From: Lichenostomus cassidix
Taxonomy: Eukaryota > Chordata > Aves > Passeriformes > Meliphagidae
DNA length: 64,000 bases
Direction of reading: 5' to 3'
Assembly (NCBI GenBank): GCA_008360975.2
Contig: CM039184.1
Span: 49,504,797-49,568,796, forward strand
A program made the position numbers and the translations under genes. Every line of letters starts with the position of its first letter. Position 1 is the first letter of the stretch. A model generated the notes under the pieces. The model did not search any database and was not told the origin of the DNA. It worked only from the letters and a program-made list of their open reading frames with translations. Shown one piece after another: positions 50,043-64,000 of the stretch.

Positions 50043-51817
50043 CTGTGTTGTGGAAAAAGATGCTATTAACAATACTTATAAAAACTATTATTTTACTTAG
50101 GGATATATATTTATCAGATAAAAAGGAGCCCTTAACACACAGACAGCGCTAATGAAAATCAAGTGCTGGGACTTAACCCCCAAACTCTCTGTTGTACAAA
50201 CACATGGAAGTGTTTTCACATGCAATCATACATGTAAAATCACATAAATGTGTTTCTATGTGGCAAAATTATGCTTCATACACATGTTAATGTTCCAGCA
50301 TACTACAATACAGTGCAGATGAATTAATTTTGTAATTCAGTAGTCAGAATTTCTTTATTGGTTTGACTTTATTTAGCTTCCAGAAAGCTGAATTTTACAA
50401 ATAAGAAACACCATGGAACAATATACCAAGGATGAAAGAGATCTTATTACTTAGTAATAAATCAATAACATGAATTAATAACATTGTCTCAAAAGCTATC
50501 ACTTTCTTCATCATCTTAATCGAATAGTATCCGAAAAACATTATTTATCATTAATAGCACTATTTATCTTTTGCACAGGTGATTCCTCCAATAATACTAA
50601 ATACCCAGTTCTGATATCATGTTATTCTTACCATGCAAAATAACATGTTTTTATGATGAAGTGCAATATGGCAATGACACCAAAATTACTATTTAAGTTC
50701 AATATGTCCAACTTAATCTGAACACACTTATATAAAACAAATCACTTGCACCATACCGTGAAATATGAAGTAAATTTGATTAGTAATGAAATCTTCTGTA
50801 GGTAAGAAATTTTGTTCTCTTTCACAAGACTATGATAGGTGATGGATTTTGCTATAATGTAACTGAGTTGAGACCACACAGAGATGGCACTGTTGCTAAG
50901 TTATTTTCAAAAATAGAACACAACTGTTGTAAACCACTAGCCATGTGATGAAAAATGAAGTGTTAACTTATGAATGATGGAGAACATCTACTGCAGGTAA
51001 TGCATTATTTGTGTAACTGCACTGAAACAAAACAATAGATTACAACTGGTTTGATATTTCCCATATTGTTGCAAGTAAGAAACATATATGCAAATTTAAC
51101 AAAACTTTAGAGCCACAAACAGAGCCACAGCTGATATATCTGAATCAGACATCTGTTCACAGAATCATGGTCACAGATTTATAATGTTTTTTATTGAAAA
51201 AAAAATCTAGGAAAGGGTGAAATCTGTAATTTAATTTATTATACTAAACTAATAATATCCTTCTTACTATTTAAGTGTATCTTTGAAATATTACAGAAAT
51301 GTGTGGTCTAATTACCACTTATTTTCACGAACAGCAAGCAATCCTCAAATATCCAGAGAATTATTTCTTGTGAAATCTTTATCAAGGTAAGAAAGTCTAT
51401 ACCACAAAGGCTCAAATGCACAGTAAGGTTTAATTCAATTTATCTGAATTACCTTCACGAACTTTTCATGTGGAAAAAAGTCAAAGACACAGTAGTTTTC
51501 AGAAAACATCTCTCTAAGTGCAATAATGTAATACCATGTACTTAGGATTTAATGTTTTAAAATATACTAACTTTGCTTACATTTCCTCTGAAGACAATGG
51601 TCCAAGAAGCATTTTCAAGTCCCTGCCACATCACAAGCTTTCATTTGGCTGTCTGCACGCCACGCAAGGCAGGACCCTAACCCTAAAGGGCAGAGCTTTT
51701 GTATAATTAATTTGAACACGGTAAATAAGAGACCCTTCTCTGAGCTACATTTGGATGAGTGTAGCCTCACATTCTCTTGGGCAGGTTTTACGCTCCTCTC
51801 CCTGATGCTAACTAAAG

Positions 51818-52255
51818 AGGCTGCACCAGGAGTGCTGTGCCCAGCTCTGGGCAGCCCAAATCAGGAGGATGGGTAGGAAACTGGAGAGGCTACTGAGATC
51901 GAGGCCAAAAGCACGTGGCCTACACAGAGACATAGAGGGATCTGGGCATGTTTAGTCCAGTAAATACTGTAAGAGGGACCTAACTGCAGCCTACAATTAC
52001 TTCTAAAGCATTCACAAAGATGATGGAGTCAAGCTCTTTGTGGCAGTGTCAGAGAGAACAGCAAAACCAATGACAACATATTACAGCTTGGAAGCTCAGA
52101 CTGGACACCAGGAGAAGCTCCTCTGACCTTGGAGCTCTTTGACTCAACTAGACAAGTTCATAGTTGACCAAATTTCTGTTGACAGCACTTCAGGAGGGAG
52201 GTTAGCCCAAATGACCTAACCGGAGTACCCATTGCAACCAGCAGTGATCCTGTCT
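51818..52255 (+). mobile_element. CR1 LINE 3'-region fragment (diverged)
   Basis: The plus strand keeps CR1 landmarks: GCACCAGGAGTGCTGTGCCC AGCTCTGGG, an AACTGGAGAGGCTACTGAG-like segment, GACCTAACTGCAGCCTACAA and a GACACCAGGAGAAGCTCCTC region. A weak 'gttagcccaaatgacct' 3' part follows. It is more diverged than the 49444 copy and non-coding. Boundaries are approximate. Confidence 0.75.
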
Positions 52256-55200
52256 CTCAGGAGAACTTCCAGGTTTGGCTTAGTTATCCAGGCTGCTCAT
52301 ACACTGCCTGGGAAGAATCTGTCTCCTGTCTGGGCTAGTAGGAGTGAAGCTGTAGAGTAAAATAGCTGTTACTAAGGACCCAATGTCCATGGTGTATGTT
52401 TTTCAGGGCATTTTACTCTGGATTGAGCTCAACCCTCAAAAATATTTGGAATTCATTTGGTGAGGTCCTGGAGCTATCTTCCTGTTTTTCATTGAAAAGA
52501 AATCCAATTCATGCACACCAAGACCACCCTATGATGTGAGTCAAAGTTTATTAGTGATGATCAAGAGATTTACCTCACTTGCAGATCTGGATGAATACAG
52601 ACACATCCTACAAATATTTAGGAATGGAGTGAAAAAAACAGCACTCTCAGCTCAGAGCTGCCTGTATTAGTACATAAAAGGGATGGATGAGTTGTTCCCT
52701 CCTTAGGATCCACAGTCATTAATTTTCTCTCATACCTTAGTGTCTAAGTCATCCTTTTCCTGCAGAATGTAGTACACAGCTAACAAGGCTAATTAGTCAG
52801 AGGGTTGCATGATGCCAAAACAGCAATATTATTTTCATTCCAAAGCAATGGTGTTGCTGTACCTTGTGATAAAAGCCAAATGTGTAGTTTGCTTTATTTG
52901 AAATACTTCATTTTTTTACTTTTACAGTAACTGAGACCCTTAGATCAGTCAGTGATAGAAGACTATTTATTCCATTTTTTTGCTTTAACTCTGGTTAATT
53001 TTAGCATGCAAATTTATGAAAACACAGAGCATCATACCTTCATGATCAAGTAGATCATGTAGACTGTTGAAAATCACCTCACTGCTCAGTTAATGAGATA
53101 AACCAAAATGATTCTTGCCTTTTAAAATGGAAATCAATCATGTTTACAGCTTGGTTATTAAGGAAGCAACAATCCACAGTTATTGTTTGAAGTTACTTAA
53201 ATGTGACAGCAGACAGAATGGTCTTAGTAGAGCTCCAAAACAGGCAAAGTTGCAGGAACAACAAAAAAAAAAGAAAGTATTGGAAAAAAGCAGAATTTAA
53301 GAGTAAACATGATTAAGTGATAAACGGGAAATACTTTGCCTGAGGTTTGCAACAGATAAAACCATGTGTGCTACTTTCTGTTTATGCCCATAGGATTTAT
53401 ACTGCAGAACCCTGCTGGCTCTAGGTTTAGAACATGGGGCTGTTCCCTGCAGCATAACATGTAGAGTCTTGTTCAGGAAATGAAACAACACACTGCAGGA
53501 GTAGTGCTACATTTGTAATATCTTAAAAATTAAACAGATAAAACATTTCTTCAACTAGAACTGTGTTCTGGGTAAGACACAAGGCATACCCATTCTGTAT
53601 TCTTACAGAATACACATTCTGTATTTTTATTCCTACCTCCATTTATAATGGAATGTGCTTATCTAATTGGAATTTGAGTCAGGTGCCTATATTAATTAAT
53701 TTTAAGAATTTCTATATTTGAAATAACTTTTGAAACTTCAAGGAAATAGAAGTGTATATAGTTAAGATGAACTAAGGTAATTAGTATGGATGGCAGATAA
53801 GCTGGTTTAATTAAATATAATCAAACTTGATTTAAGGTGACAGCAAATCTGTGAAGCTGGCAGTTCCTGAGAACAAAAATGTAACACAGGCAAATTCCAC
53901 CTTCCAGACTGCTGCTGCAGATGAACGGATTAACTAAATTACATTATTCCCGCAGCCAAAATGAGACAGTAGTTGTGAGATGAGCTTTCTACGCCTCTTA
54001 ATATTAATTCTGATACTCAGAAACACAAATAATAGTTCACAATAAACTGTGGGAACGAAACTACATCTGAAAAATTATAAGAGAAAACTTCAAAACAAAC
54101 CCCAACCCTAAACTTGTCTCCAGTATTTAAATGAACCCAAAGCCCAAGTCTTGTGCAAGACTTGCTGAGTGCACATCTTCCAAACAAGAGTCAACTCTTG
54201 CAGATGGCTGCCTCGTAAGCCATTCCACAAGCACACCATCCTGCCCACCCCTACACTTTGAATGAACTGAGAATGTCAGCACAGCCTCCTTCTCCGAGTG
54301 CTCCCCAGTGGAACCCTGAGGGCTGAATGGAATTAGTCACATATCCATCCACGTCCTTTCTCCTGTCAAAGAAACACAACTGTTTGTTTGCAGTGTGATT
54401 TCTGAAGGCTTGTAGCTCAGTCAAATCACTGCCAGTTTTCATTAGAGTACGCCAAGGCGCTGCTTCTCAGCGTGAACTATTTCCATGCCAAAGTCTGACC
54501 TTCAAACACAAGCTGTTCTGCTATTAAAGTCACTTCTTTTATTTTAATAGAGAAAGTACCTTTTCCCTTCTTGTGTTAGTAAATGGAGGATGTATATTTA
54601 CAAAAAGTTGCCAAACATTAATCTGTGGGATATAGTAAGTCATGGAGCACAGTCCTGTTGAAGGAAATTTCAAAATGCATATGCAAGTGAACAGAAAGAG
54701 TTAACATGTAAGCCTCACAGAAACTGCCCATTTCCAAGCACTAGTTATTCTGTCCTAAGACCAAATAGTTTATCTGCTTGCTGGTGGTGTACTGGTCTGG
54801 GTTCATCCACAGTGATGGGAAGGGCTGTTTTCATGTACGTGGGCTGCAGTCACACAACGACTCACTCAAGGCTTGATGCAGCTAAGCAATGAGATTGCTC
54901 AGCCCCATTCTTCTACCTTGTGTTGCACAGGAGGTGCCAATGTGGAGACAGAGAGACCCATCTGACCACCCTCAAAGGAGGAGCACATTCAAATTGACAG
55001 TCTGTTCATGGAAACATAACCTGTGAGTAACTTTACCCATGCATGATGCAAGCTAAGGCCCTCAAGCAGAGGAAAATCCTAAGCAGGAAGGATGTTTGCC
55101 CTACCACTGTTTGACTGACAGAGGAACATTGCTATACCCAGCTTGAGAGAGCCAGCAGGAAAATTGTTGACTGACATAACAAGTTGAGGCAGGCAGCTGA

Positions 55201-58200
55201 ACCTAGATGAACACAGGCAGAAAAAGAAAGAAAAGAAAAGAAAAAAGCTGCTCTTGCAGCTGTTTAAGGCAACACAGAAATGAATGTCATATGGGGTCAC
55301 AGAGCTGTCTACAGGTTTCATCTCCAGCCAGTTACCCAAGAAAGAGCAGCTCCTTACATGTGCAGCAGAAACAATTTCTGTATCACCTCCTCCACTCTTG
55401 ATGTTCTCGTGCTTTGCAGTAGGTCAGGACAGACACTTGCTGGAGGTTTTCACCTCACCTCTTTCAGCCCCCTTCTCTGCTGCCAGAGTCTCCTGCACAA
55501 ATTCACACTGTTATGTTTATTAACACATAATGTTGGAGTCTCTCGTGCAGCTATGGAAGCCCTGGATGAGCAGTGATCTAATTCTGAATGCATGATACCC
55601 AGCCATTTGCTTTCTCTGAGTATTCCAAATGCTTAGATTTGATGGAAGGGTAGGACAGATTCTCACCACAGGATATTTTTTAATCCACTGCAATACTAAA
55701 AATGTGGGTGTCTTATAATAATTGTCTATCAACTGCATTGAGAATTTCTGCACTTTAATTATCTAAGGTTAAAAATTACTTAGCAGCAGTGCCAAGTAAG
55801 AAGTGTCTGCCAAGCCTTGTAATGCTAGCATGTTCTTGACTCAGATGACTGTTCAACTGAACTATTACTTTTAAACTGCCCTTTTAACTGATAATACACA
55901 ACAGCACTGTGTATTACCTGTGCTACTAAAAATTTAGAATACTAGAAGGTAACATGTCCCTAAATATTATGGAAAACTTGTCTCTGAAAATAATACCATA
56001 ACAATAAGTAATCTGCATTTCTACAGTGCCTTTCATATCAGAATCAGAGCATTTTGCAACTAATAAGTGAGTTTGAATCATGTAACAGGTAAGAGAGGAA
56101 AAAAAGACTCAAGTCCCTAGTACCCTTGCCTTCCAAGAAAATGAGTTCTTGGAGTTTCTGTGAGGAGAGAGCATTAGAATGCTCTCAAAGGCATCCAAAG
56201 CTTCCCAAGATTAGGTAGACTGGGAATGGGAACAGGTTGGTCTGGGTCAATTCTCCCAGTGTCCCCTCCCCACACAACAATGCCAACCTTCAGGTCTCTA
56301 CTTGCTCTCTAGAAGGCAAATGAGAAACTGGACAGACTGAAGACCAGTTATTCATTCAGCTAAATCCCACAACTACTTAACCATCCAAATAAATTCTGAT
56401 TAGCAAAACTGCAATGTTACTGTGATGTAACACATCTGCATGTCCTCACTTCACCTGATGGCAGGAGCTCTCCCATGAGATGTGAACAAAGTCTGCATCA
56501 CTCAACCTTCTCAGTTCTTGAAAGACCAAGACTGGACTAAGCATTTCAGCCCAAAGGAATCCCTGCTTGTCATCAAAGCCAGAAGAAATAATGAAAAATA
56601 ACATTAAGATGGTAAGTAATTCTGAAATGTGTCTTTCAAGTGGGAAGAAATGACAGGACGTGACTACAAATCTGCGATCTACACCAGAACACTTAAACAA
56701 ACACACTTTCAAAACAAAAGACCTAACTAGGCAGGATTCAATATGTAGGGCATAATTTTAAGCCTAAAACTTCTACTTGAAGCAATTACCTCTTCCATTT
56801 TAGCCCCAAATCAAAAAATACCTGATTTTAAATGAGGCATTGTTTTAAAATCTATTTCTCTGAAATGTTCCGTGTTGTCAGTTCAGTAAAATGACCAATG
56901 TAAATAAACACACTTACAGTAAGTATACATATGCAATATGCATTTTTAAAAAATATAATGTTTTTAAAACTATAATGGCCAGATTTCAAAGTGTCATCTC
57001 ATAAAAGACCCTGCATCTTGACTGCTAATATGCTTAACCAGTGCCACCTATTGGTTTAACAATAAAACCCAAACAATAAAAAAAGTTGACTAGTAAGATC
57101 AGAGGAGTCAAGACCCATGTTAAAATACAGAATTTAGGGGAAACATAAGTATTGATAGAAGGGAAAAGTGGTTCCTATATCCAAACACCAAGATTCATAT
57201 TTCCATTATTCACAGGATCATCTTTCCAATTTGAAACAAATGTTGGTTTCTGAAAGTTCTATTCTGTGTGCATCATGCTTACATGAAACAAATTTGGAGT
57301 TGGATCCAAAAGCTGGTGAAGTTAATGGAAAGATCTGCAGATTTTCTTCAGATTTAATCTCAGCAGATTTTAAATGAAGTTCTACATTTGGCACATATTG
57401 AAAGCCTGTATCTTTTGATACCTTCCACAGAGTTTGGATGAAATCTCTCAATCCATAAATAAATCAATCAGTAAATAAACAGTACATACTTGTGTGTCAC
57501 TAGTGGTGCTGGTATGGATGAAGACTCTGAAGCAGAATTTTATCTTATAACATGTCCTAATTAATTACCCCTTGGGAACACAGCACCCTTATACACAGAT
57601 GCTCTTAAACAAAACAAGAAGAGTTAGGTCGACTTGGAATCCGTTCCCAAGCCTGCAAATGCTCCCTAGACTGCTGCTTGGGTGCATAGGTGTCCTTGTG
57701 TTCCTTGACTGTGATTTGTGGCAAACACTGAAACGCAAAAGCATCTGCACACAAATGCCAGCAAACAGCAGGAGCTTCAGCAACACCTTGGGTTGAAGGC
57801 AGAATCTCTCCTGGGCTTTTTGCACTCTGCAAACTGCACAAGTGAAAGAATTCAAAAAGGTCTAATTCTTTCATTTAATAAAGCAAGTTAGGAAAAGCTC
57901 CTGAAAACATGACAATTTGCAAACCATTATTGTCATACAATTAAATGATGTGACAGGAGAAACTGAAGACACAGCACATTTAGAAACATTAAAATTAAGT
58001 CTGAAAATTATCTCTGCAGAACAACAAAGCTTATTAAAAATACGCACTGGAAAACAACAAGGCCTATTAGGAGAAGAATTTGCTACTATGATCAAGGTTT
58101 GTAAGTGAAAGAAAAACTTCTTGTGAAGTCTAAAGGAGGATCTCTAAATGAGTTGTGGAAAAATGAATAACAGAGGACAGAAATAAGGGCCAGTGCAGCA

Positions 58201-61168
58201 ACAAAGTTATGAGCAAAAATCCCATTAATTCATTGAGAGGTGCCAATTCACAATTAAAAAAATTACGGAATTTCCCAGAAAGCAGGAAAAAGGCTTACAT
58301 CACTGGAAAATGCTTTTAACAATTAAGTTGTGTGTGCTGCAATAGCTTTGCTACTTTTTTCTGACATCACTAGACAAAAGAGAAAACCACCAGGATGTGT
58401 TACTAATGCACTTAAGGTAATGAGGCTGTGGCAGTCAATAAAGTAAAGGGATGTCACAGAAATTCTTCCTCCTAACTGCAGGTTCAAGTGTTGGAAGAGA
58501 ATGAAGTAGTATTTGTAGGCTTTGAAAAAGCATAAAGTAGAGCAGAGCCCTAAAAAACCACAAGCAAGCCAGTCTCATAAAAGCACACACTTATTTCACA
58601 GTACAGTCTGGTGCAGGACTATTAAATACCGCTCATTCTGAAGAAATTCCAATAAACACTTCAATGTGACTTTGCATCTGGCAGTACTGCAAAACAATGA
58701 AGAAGAGCTCTGCAAGCACCGTTGGCTCCTGAGTGAAGTTGCCCTTCCCTTCTCTAAATTTTCTACTTAGGTGCACAAGTCACAGAGTTCCAATCCAGGT
58801 TGCCTTAAGTTTGGTGCAGTACAGCCACAGTTTGGGTCACTACAAAACTGCTGAAGTCAGCTGGGCCAACTGGAAAAGCATGACTGATAATGTAGCCTAC
58901 TGTATGGGCTTCAAGTGAAAGATGTGAAGACTTTTGTGCCAGAAGATGAAAAAGTCTCAAACCTGACACTTTTGGGTGTGCAGAAGCACCCACACAAGAA
59001 CATGAGCTGCTGCTTGCCATCAGTGCAGTAAGTTTGCATCAATACAGTAGGAGTTTTCTCTGCAACAGATTTCTTTTTTCTTGATGCTAAATGGAGAGGA
59101 TTAAATAACATCACTGAACAGCCAGAATAGCTCATGGCTGCTGTAGAAACTGTTATCAAAGATGAAGAAAGGAAATGACAATCCCAGCAAAGCAGAGCAG
59201 CTGCAAGAGGGCATTAAGCCCAGAACAATGGGACTACATGAGGGAAGGATGCCAGAAAGTCAACTACAGCATGCCTGAAGAAGAGAATCTCAACTAATTT
59301 CTTTAAACGACTACTTCACATACACACAGACAACTTCCACCCTGGTATTAATACCCACTTGCAGGCCTTGTTTTTAAAATTGAGAATTCCAGGTAGAGTC
59401 TGCACTGAAATTCATTGAACATGGCCAAATACTTTACAAAGCTGGCTCAATTTGATGGATTATGTAATGTCTGAGAGGCAAACAGTGATTGACTTGCAAA
59501 GGAAGAGTGATTTATCAGACCTTGTTCTCCTTATCCTCCCAATTCTAATGATTCATCTAAGCATTATTTTTAGTGAAGATTATGTAATCCAGTTGAAAAG
59601 GCCATTTTAAATAAATTTTATAATGTATCTGTTTTTATCAGTCAAATATGTTTCTGATGCCTTGATTTTCCTAGCTATTGCTTTCTTGCTCCAGGTTTTA
59701 TAAATTTCTTCTGCTTGCTAACCACATTTTGTTGATAATATATACAGGTAACAGTAAATTTGCAGTTTAACAATCTTGAGGAGTTAGCAATTGGAAAAGG
59801 ACAACATATGTCCCAGTCACTTCATTTGAGCAGCAGGTGTAGTTGAAATATCTGTAAGTTTAATTTCTCACAAATACAAGTATCATACAGAAAATAATAT
59901 TTAATGAAAACTTCCAGAACTGGCCACCAATTTAATTAATCAGCACCTGAACTACAGAATGTTACCCAGATTAGCACTTTCAAATTAGTTTAGCCATCCC
60001 CCTCAACTCTTTGCTCTTATTTTCCTGATAATAATTTCCAATGAGTTATAATTACCTTTCAAGGAGGATAAAGACCTTTTATGATGCTATACTCTCAATG
60101 GCAGTGTAGACTCTGCATGAAAGGGTGGACTTGACTGGATTTCCATTTCTTGCACTGCCAGACACTATGAGTCTTTCTCAGTGCCTGCAAAGGCATTGTC
60201 CCTTTGCCACAGAATAGAGAAAAAGTAATCTTTTACTTGCCACACCTACACAGTTAAAGACAACTGAATTCATAACTGGAGATTTTATTTGAAACGATTT
60301 TGACATTTACATAATGACTATGAGGAGCTGACTGTGGCATTAACATTGGAACAATATACCAGCAATGGAATTGCTTAATAGAATTATATTATTCATGGTT
60401 GATTATAGAAAGTGTAAAATAGAACATTTTTAATTAAAACAGGTAGAGTGTGAAGGGATTATTTGTATTTTAATCTCTGTTTTCTAAAAAAAAGGAGCAA
60501 TAAATGATGAACTGCATCTTCTACACATCATCTGTTCTCTTTTGAAAAGTATTCTTAACTCATTGACTGACATTAAACAAATCAGACCAACAAATCACCA
60601 CGTCAATAAGAGAAATCCTGTAAATTAGTCTCCTCCTCCTATTCATAAATAAATCACCAAAGGAAAAGATGTGATGTGAGCTGTAACATTAGACACCTCA
60701 TAAATGCCTCATTTCCAGAAGAGCTTCACCTGAAACAAGGAGACTACTGCAGGACATACACCCATGATAAAATTATCCTTATGGGTATTGCTTTATGTTA
60801 TCTATCTTTGGTATGGATGCTCAGGTTGAGTTCCTTACATGGTAAAAGGATGAGGAGGCAGAAACTGGATTTGAGAAATTTGTGAATAATTACATACATC
60901 AATACACAATACACAATAACTGGAAGTTATTGAAACTCATTCTAAACAAAGAAATTTTCAGGAAATTTTTTACTTTTGGTCATTTTATTGACTAATGAAC
61001 TTATTTTGTGTCCGTATGTTGCTGTAAGCACAACCATAGAGCTATGGAAGACACACCACACTAGAATGCTGTGCAGTGCAGTCTGCTTTCCTGTGTTTTT
61101 TCTTAACTGGTTTGGAGACAGCTCATGAAGAGTGAGATAATGTGTCAGGAATGGCACAGGCATGTTTG

Positions 61169-61228
61169 CTCCTGCTTCAGGCAGGAGGACAGATCTGAAG
61201 GCCTCAAGAGGTCCCTTGCAACCTCCCA
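61169..61228 (+). mobile_element. Short CR1 3'-end remnant
   Basis: CTGCTTCAGGCAGGAGGACA, then GATCTGAAGGCCTCAAGAGG and TCCCTTGCAACCTC, follow the last ~60 nt of CR1 elements before the octamer tail. No tail or upstream body is recognisable, so this is a tentative short remnant. Confidence 0.5.
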
Positions 61229-64000
61229 TCAGTGCCACTGAGTTCCATGACATGCCATCTGAAGCAGGAATGTGTGGCTGTAACTGAGGTCCAAGGAACC
61301 TTAGGCAGCTATTTCATTAGTCTCTTCTTGCTGTGCAAATCACAGACGGGATCATGATGAGTCTGTGAAGGTACTCAATTGCTAGTAGGGTGAAATGGGC
61401 TCTATTAATAAATATTCTCAAGTGTTTAATCATACCACAGAGGAGTGTGGCTACACTGAAGACTGCAGCTCTGCCACCTCAGGAAATGCCAGGAGCAGGA
61501 TGAGCAGGAGCAATTGACAGGCTCTCAGAGTCTGGTACTTCACCTGTTTAGCTATTTGATCAGTCCCAATGATTGATGAATACAACAGCACAACTCTGGA
61601 TTAAATTCAGTGTAGAAATGCTGCCATTTGCTAGTCTTTCCAGTTTCTGGCAGGAAGTGTATTTTGAACACTCTGATAAATCTAAAGGTGACTTTTTTCT
61701 CTAGATCCAGACTCTGCACAAGAATGACTGCAGCTGCTCGGGTCTCAGGTCTGTCCAGCACAGCGTCCTGTCTCCAACAGTGGGCAGCAGCAGGTGGTGT
61801 TAGAGGAAGTTTATGACCAGGCCAAAGATAGAGTGAGCCATTTAATTATGGTGCTGATGAGGTGGCTCATAAGAGCTGCATTTGGTAAATGTCCTCCTAG
61901 CCCAACACAGCAGCATGCACATGGTACTCTGTACTGACTTGGACCTTCTTACTCTTTACTTTGCTACACGTCCTGTTTTCAGCTACCTGAGTTTTAGCCC
62001 TACTTCCCTTTTGACTACAGATTTTGTAAGTAAAAACCTCTCTCTGATACAAACCCAATACTCATAAGAGTAGAGTCAGACCAGTAGAGTTACTTTTTGA
62101 GGAGCACTGACACAACCATGATTACATTGTGTTCTCTATCTATTATTATCCTTCTTTAATTAAAATTCCAGTAAAGGGATAAAGCAGTTGTCTTGAATGG
62201 CACTGCCTATATTAAAACCTGCCAGATTTCTTTGTATTCCATACACATGACTATTTATGATATTATATTTATATCTACCACCTTCAATATATTAAAACCT
62301 TAAATTACAGCAGGTAGATATTACAAATGTATTATTACTGCAGCCTGAAAGGATATCTCATCACAAAATACTCTTTCAGCTGCTAACATCAAAGACATTT
62401 TGTTTTAGATGAAAAAAATTGCCACTTGGGCACTGCCCTCATATCTTGAATTGGAAGTTTAGTAACTCCTTGATCTGAAGTTTTCTTTATGGGATATATA
62501 TTTTAAAATTCTCCAAACAAAACTTAAAAGTCTAATGTAGGGTTTTCTCTAGTGTATTCAGAAATCCATGGACACATGCCAGCATAGTCATGTATGTAAG
62601 TTCCTTAAGAGAAATTATTTTGCTGCGTAAACTTAGAGATAGGATGCCAAGTTGTGTAGTTGTGTACGTTTTGTACTACGCTGCTCTTATGTGATTACAC
62701 AAATCCCACCACAGAATACACGTGGCCTCCTTGGAACACAGCCTTGGAAATCCTCTTCAGCTTGTTGCACAGCGGACTGCTGCTCAGCTGACAGCTCATC
62801 CCACTGCCCTTCAGCAGACAAACAAGCTCCCCTCTCGATGGGAGAAGGCACTGGGAGGCTGTCTGCTCAGTGCTGTCTCTCATTTCAGAGGTCTCATACC
62901 TTGCTCAGGGAGCAATTCACGATAAGGACCCAATTCATTACCACTGCTGTCCTTCATCTAATATATTATCTAAGAAATTAGTATCACATGGAATTTGCAC
63001 ACTTGTTTCATTGTCCCTCACTGTACTTAGAAACTGGGACAAGGGGCCAGAGGCTCCCCTTTGTCACTGAAAGAAAGCCACAGCCCCCAAGAACAAGGCA
63101 CAGTCTAGCATGCAAATACATCTGAAGAAATAAAGCAATATTAGTAAACAATGCTTTGTTTTAGTATTATTTCTTCAGCGCTATGAAAGAAGTCATAGAA
63201 GCTAAGCTGCAGGTGGCATACAACTCTGTTTACAAGTCTACTTGTGGATAAAATCTAAACTCCTCTGTAAAGCTTTTACTTTTACAACAGCATTCAACAA
63301 AATCTAGGCAGTTCTTCAATCTTGCTAGAAATGCAACCTTGAGTGATGCCCTTTGAACATACTCAGCTCTCATAAGAGAACTGAGTACTACTAGTAAATT
63401 TGAATATAGTCTATGAGACACTGTGGCTTAAGTGTCACACATCCATTTATACCACTCAACACAGTCTATAATATTTTATATAATTTATGTATATGTGTGC
63501 GTATGTGTGTACAGACACTACAGACACACAAAAAATACAATTTTAATATTTTAAATATTAAAAAAGAATGGACATGTGGTCAAACTTTTAAGTAGATAGT
63601 GTAAATACCTAATCCATTTGAAGCCGATAACTCCAGGTGTTGCTTAGCAGGAAGGTGATTGAGTTTCAGGTGATTTTGCTTACTTCTAAATACCAAGAAC
63701 AAAACAGAAACCCAACAAATTACACAGCTTGTTCTTTTACTAAAAACCCCCTCACCCAATACCTCTTCATCATAGTATTGTTGCCAAATGCACATCCTAC
63801 CTTTTCAGTACATGAATGAAAAATTTTGTTGAAAATTAAACAAAAGTTATCGATGTTGTCATTTGCATATTTGGTACATTTAGGGCAAATCCTTAGGATG
63901 CATATGTAAATAACACACATGAAGAACAGGAGGACACAAAGAGCAGTTCTGTTCACACAGATTATCAGATTATTACAGTTTTTTGAGTTAATCTGCGTGA

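Larger units (their letters stand above)
50043..64000 (-). other. NWD2: NWD2 intron 1 (partial, more than 13.9 kb)
   Basis: Sequence upstream of exon 2 to the window edge is treated as intron 1 because exon 2 enters in phase 1 and no GC-rich first exon encoding the expected start is visible here. It contains CR1 fragments at 51818-52255 and 61169-61228 and a purine-rich run near 55220-55246. There is also an unassigned 63-codon plus-strand ORF at 57917-58108. Otherwise it is AT-rich with no supportable gene. Confidence 0.75.

Noticed and set aside
51677..51692. Telomere-like CCCTAACCCTAA motif
   Set aside because: Only two units are present with no array, which is expected by chance.
1..64000. 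CRISPR arrays, operons, prophage, bacterial defence systems
   Set aside because: The window is vertebrate nuclear DNA with introns. No regularly spaced direct-repeat array or prokaryotic gene cluster is present.

Overview
The window is vertebrate nuclear DNA, AT-rich and mostly non-coding, and most likely from a bird. The clue is a set of degraded CR1-type LINE 3' ends, one of which finishes in the ATTCTGTG octamer run typical of avian/sauropsid CR1. The species cannot be named from the sequence.

One protein gene is clearly supported. It lies on the minus strand and is the orthologue of NWD2 (NACHT and WD repeat domain-containing protein 2, formerly KIAA1239). Six coding exons were rebuilt from splice sites and reading-frame phase: 50042-49954, 44949-44833, 27710-27507, 25913-25769, 25470-24881, and a very large terminal exon from 24272 to the stop at 20337. 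They join without a frame break into about 1,692 residues. The human protein is about 1,742 residues as I recall it, so only the first ~50 residues (exon 1, 5' UTR and promoter) are missing. These must lie beyond the right edge, upstream of an intron longer than 13.9 kb. The 3' UTR runs from 20336 to about 18620 and ends at an AATAAA signal (18639-18634) followed by a GU-rich element.

Layout: 1-14199 is intergenic with no supported gene. At 14200-14336 there is a polypyrimidine microsatellite, and at about 14560-15300 a locally GC- and CpG-richer patch that might be the promoter of the next gene. A CR1 tail sits at about 17995-18083. From about 18620 to the right edge everything is NWD2 exon or intron. 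The introns contain four CR1 fragments (31661-31806, 49444-49841, 51818-52255, 61169-61228), several short tandem duplications, an A/C-rich simple repeat and a small perfect hairpin.

No tRNA, rRNA, CRISPR array, operon or complete mobile element was found. I found no convincing new biological system. The points most worth checking are the possible alternative NWD2 isoforms, the GC-rich patch downstream of NWD2, and one unassigned small ORF in intron 1.
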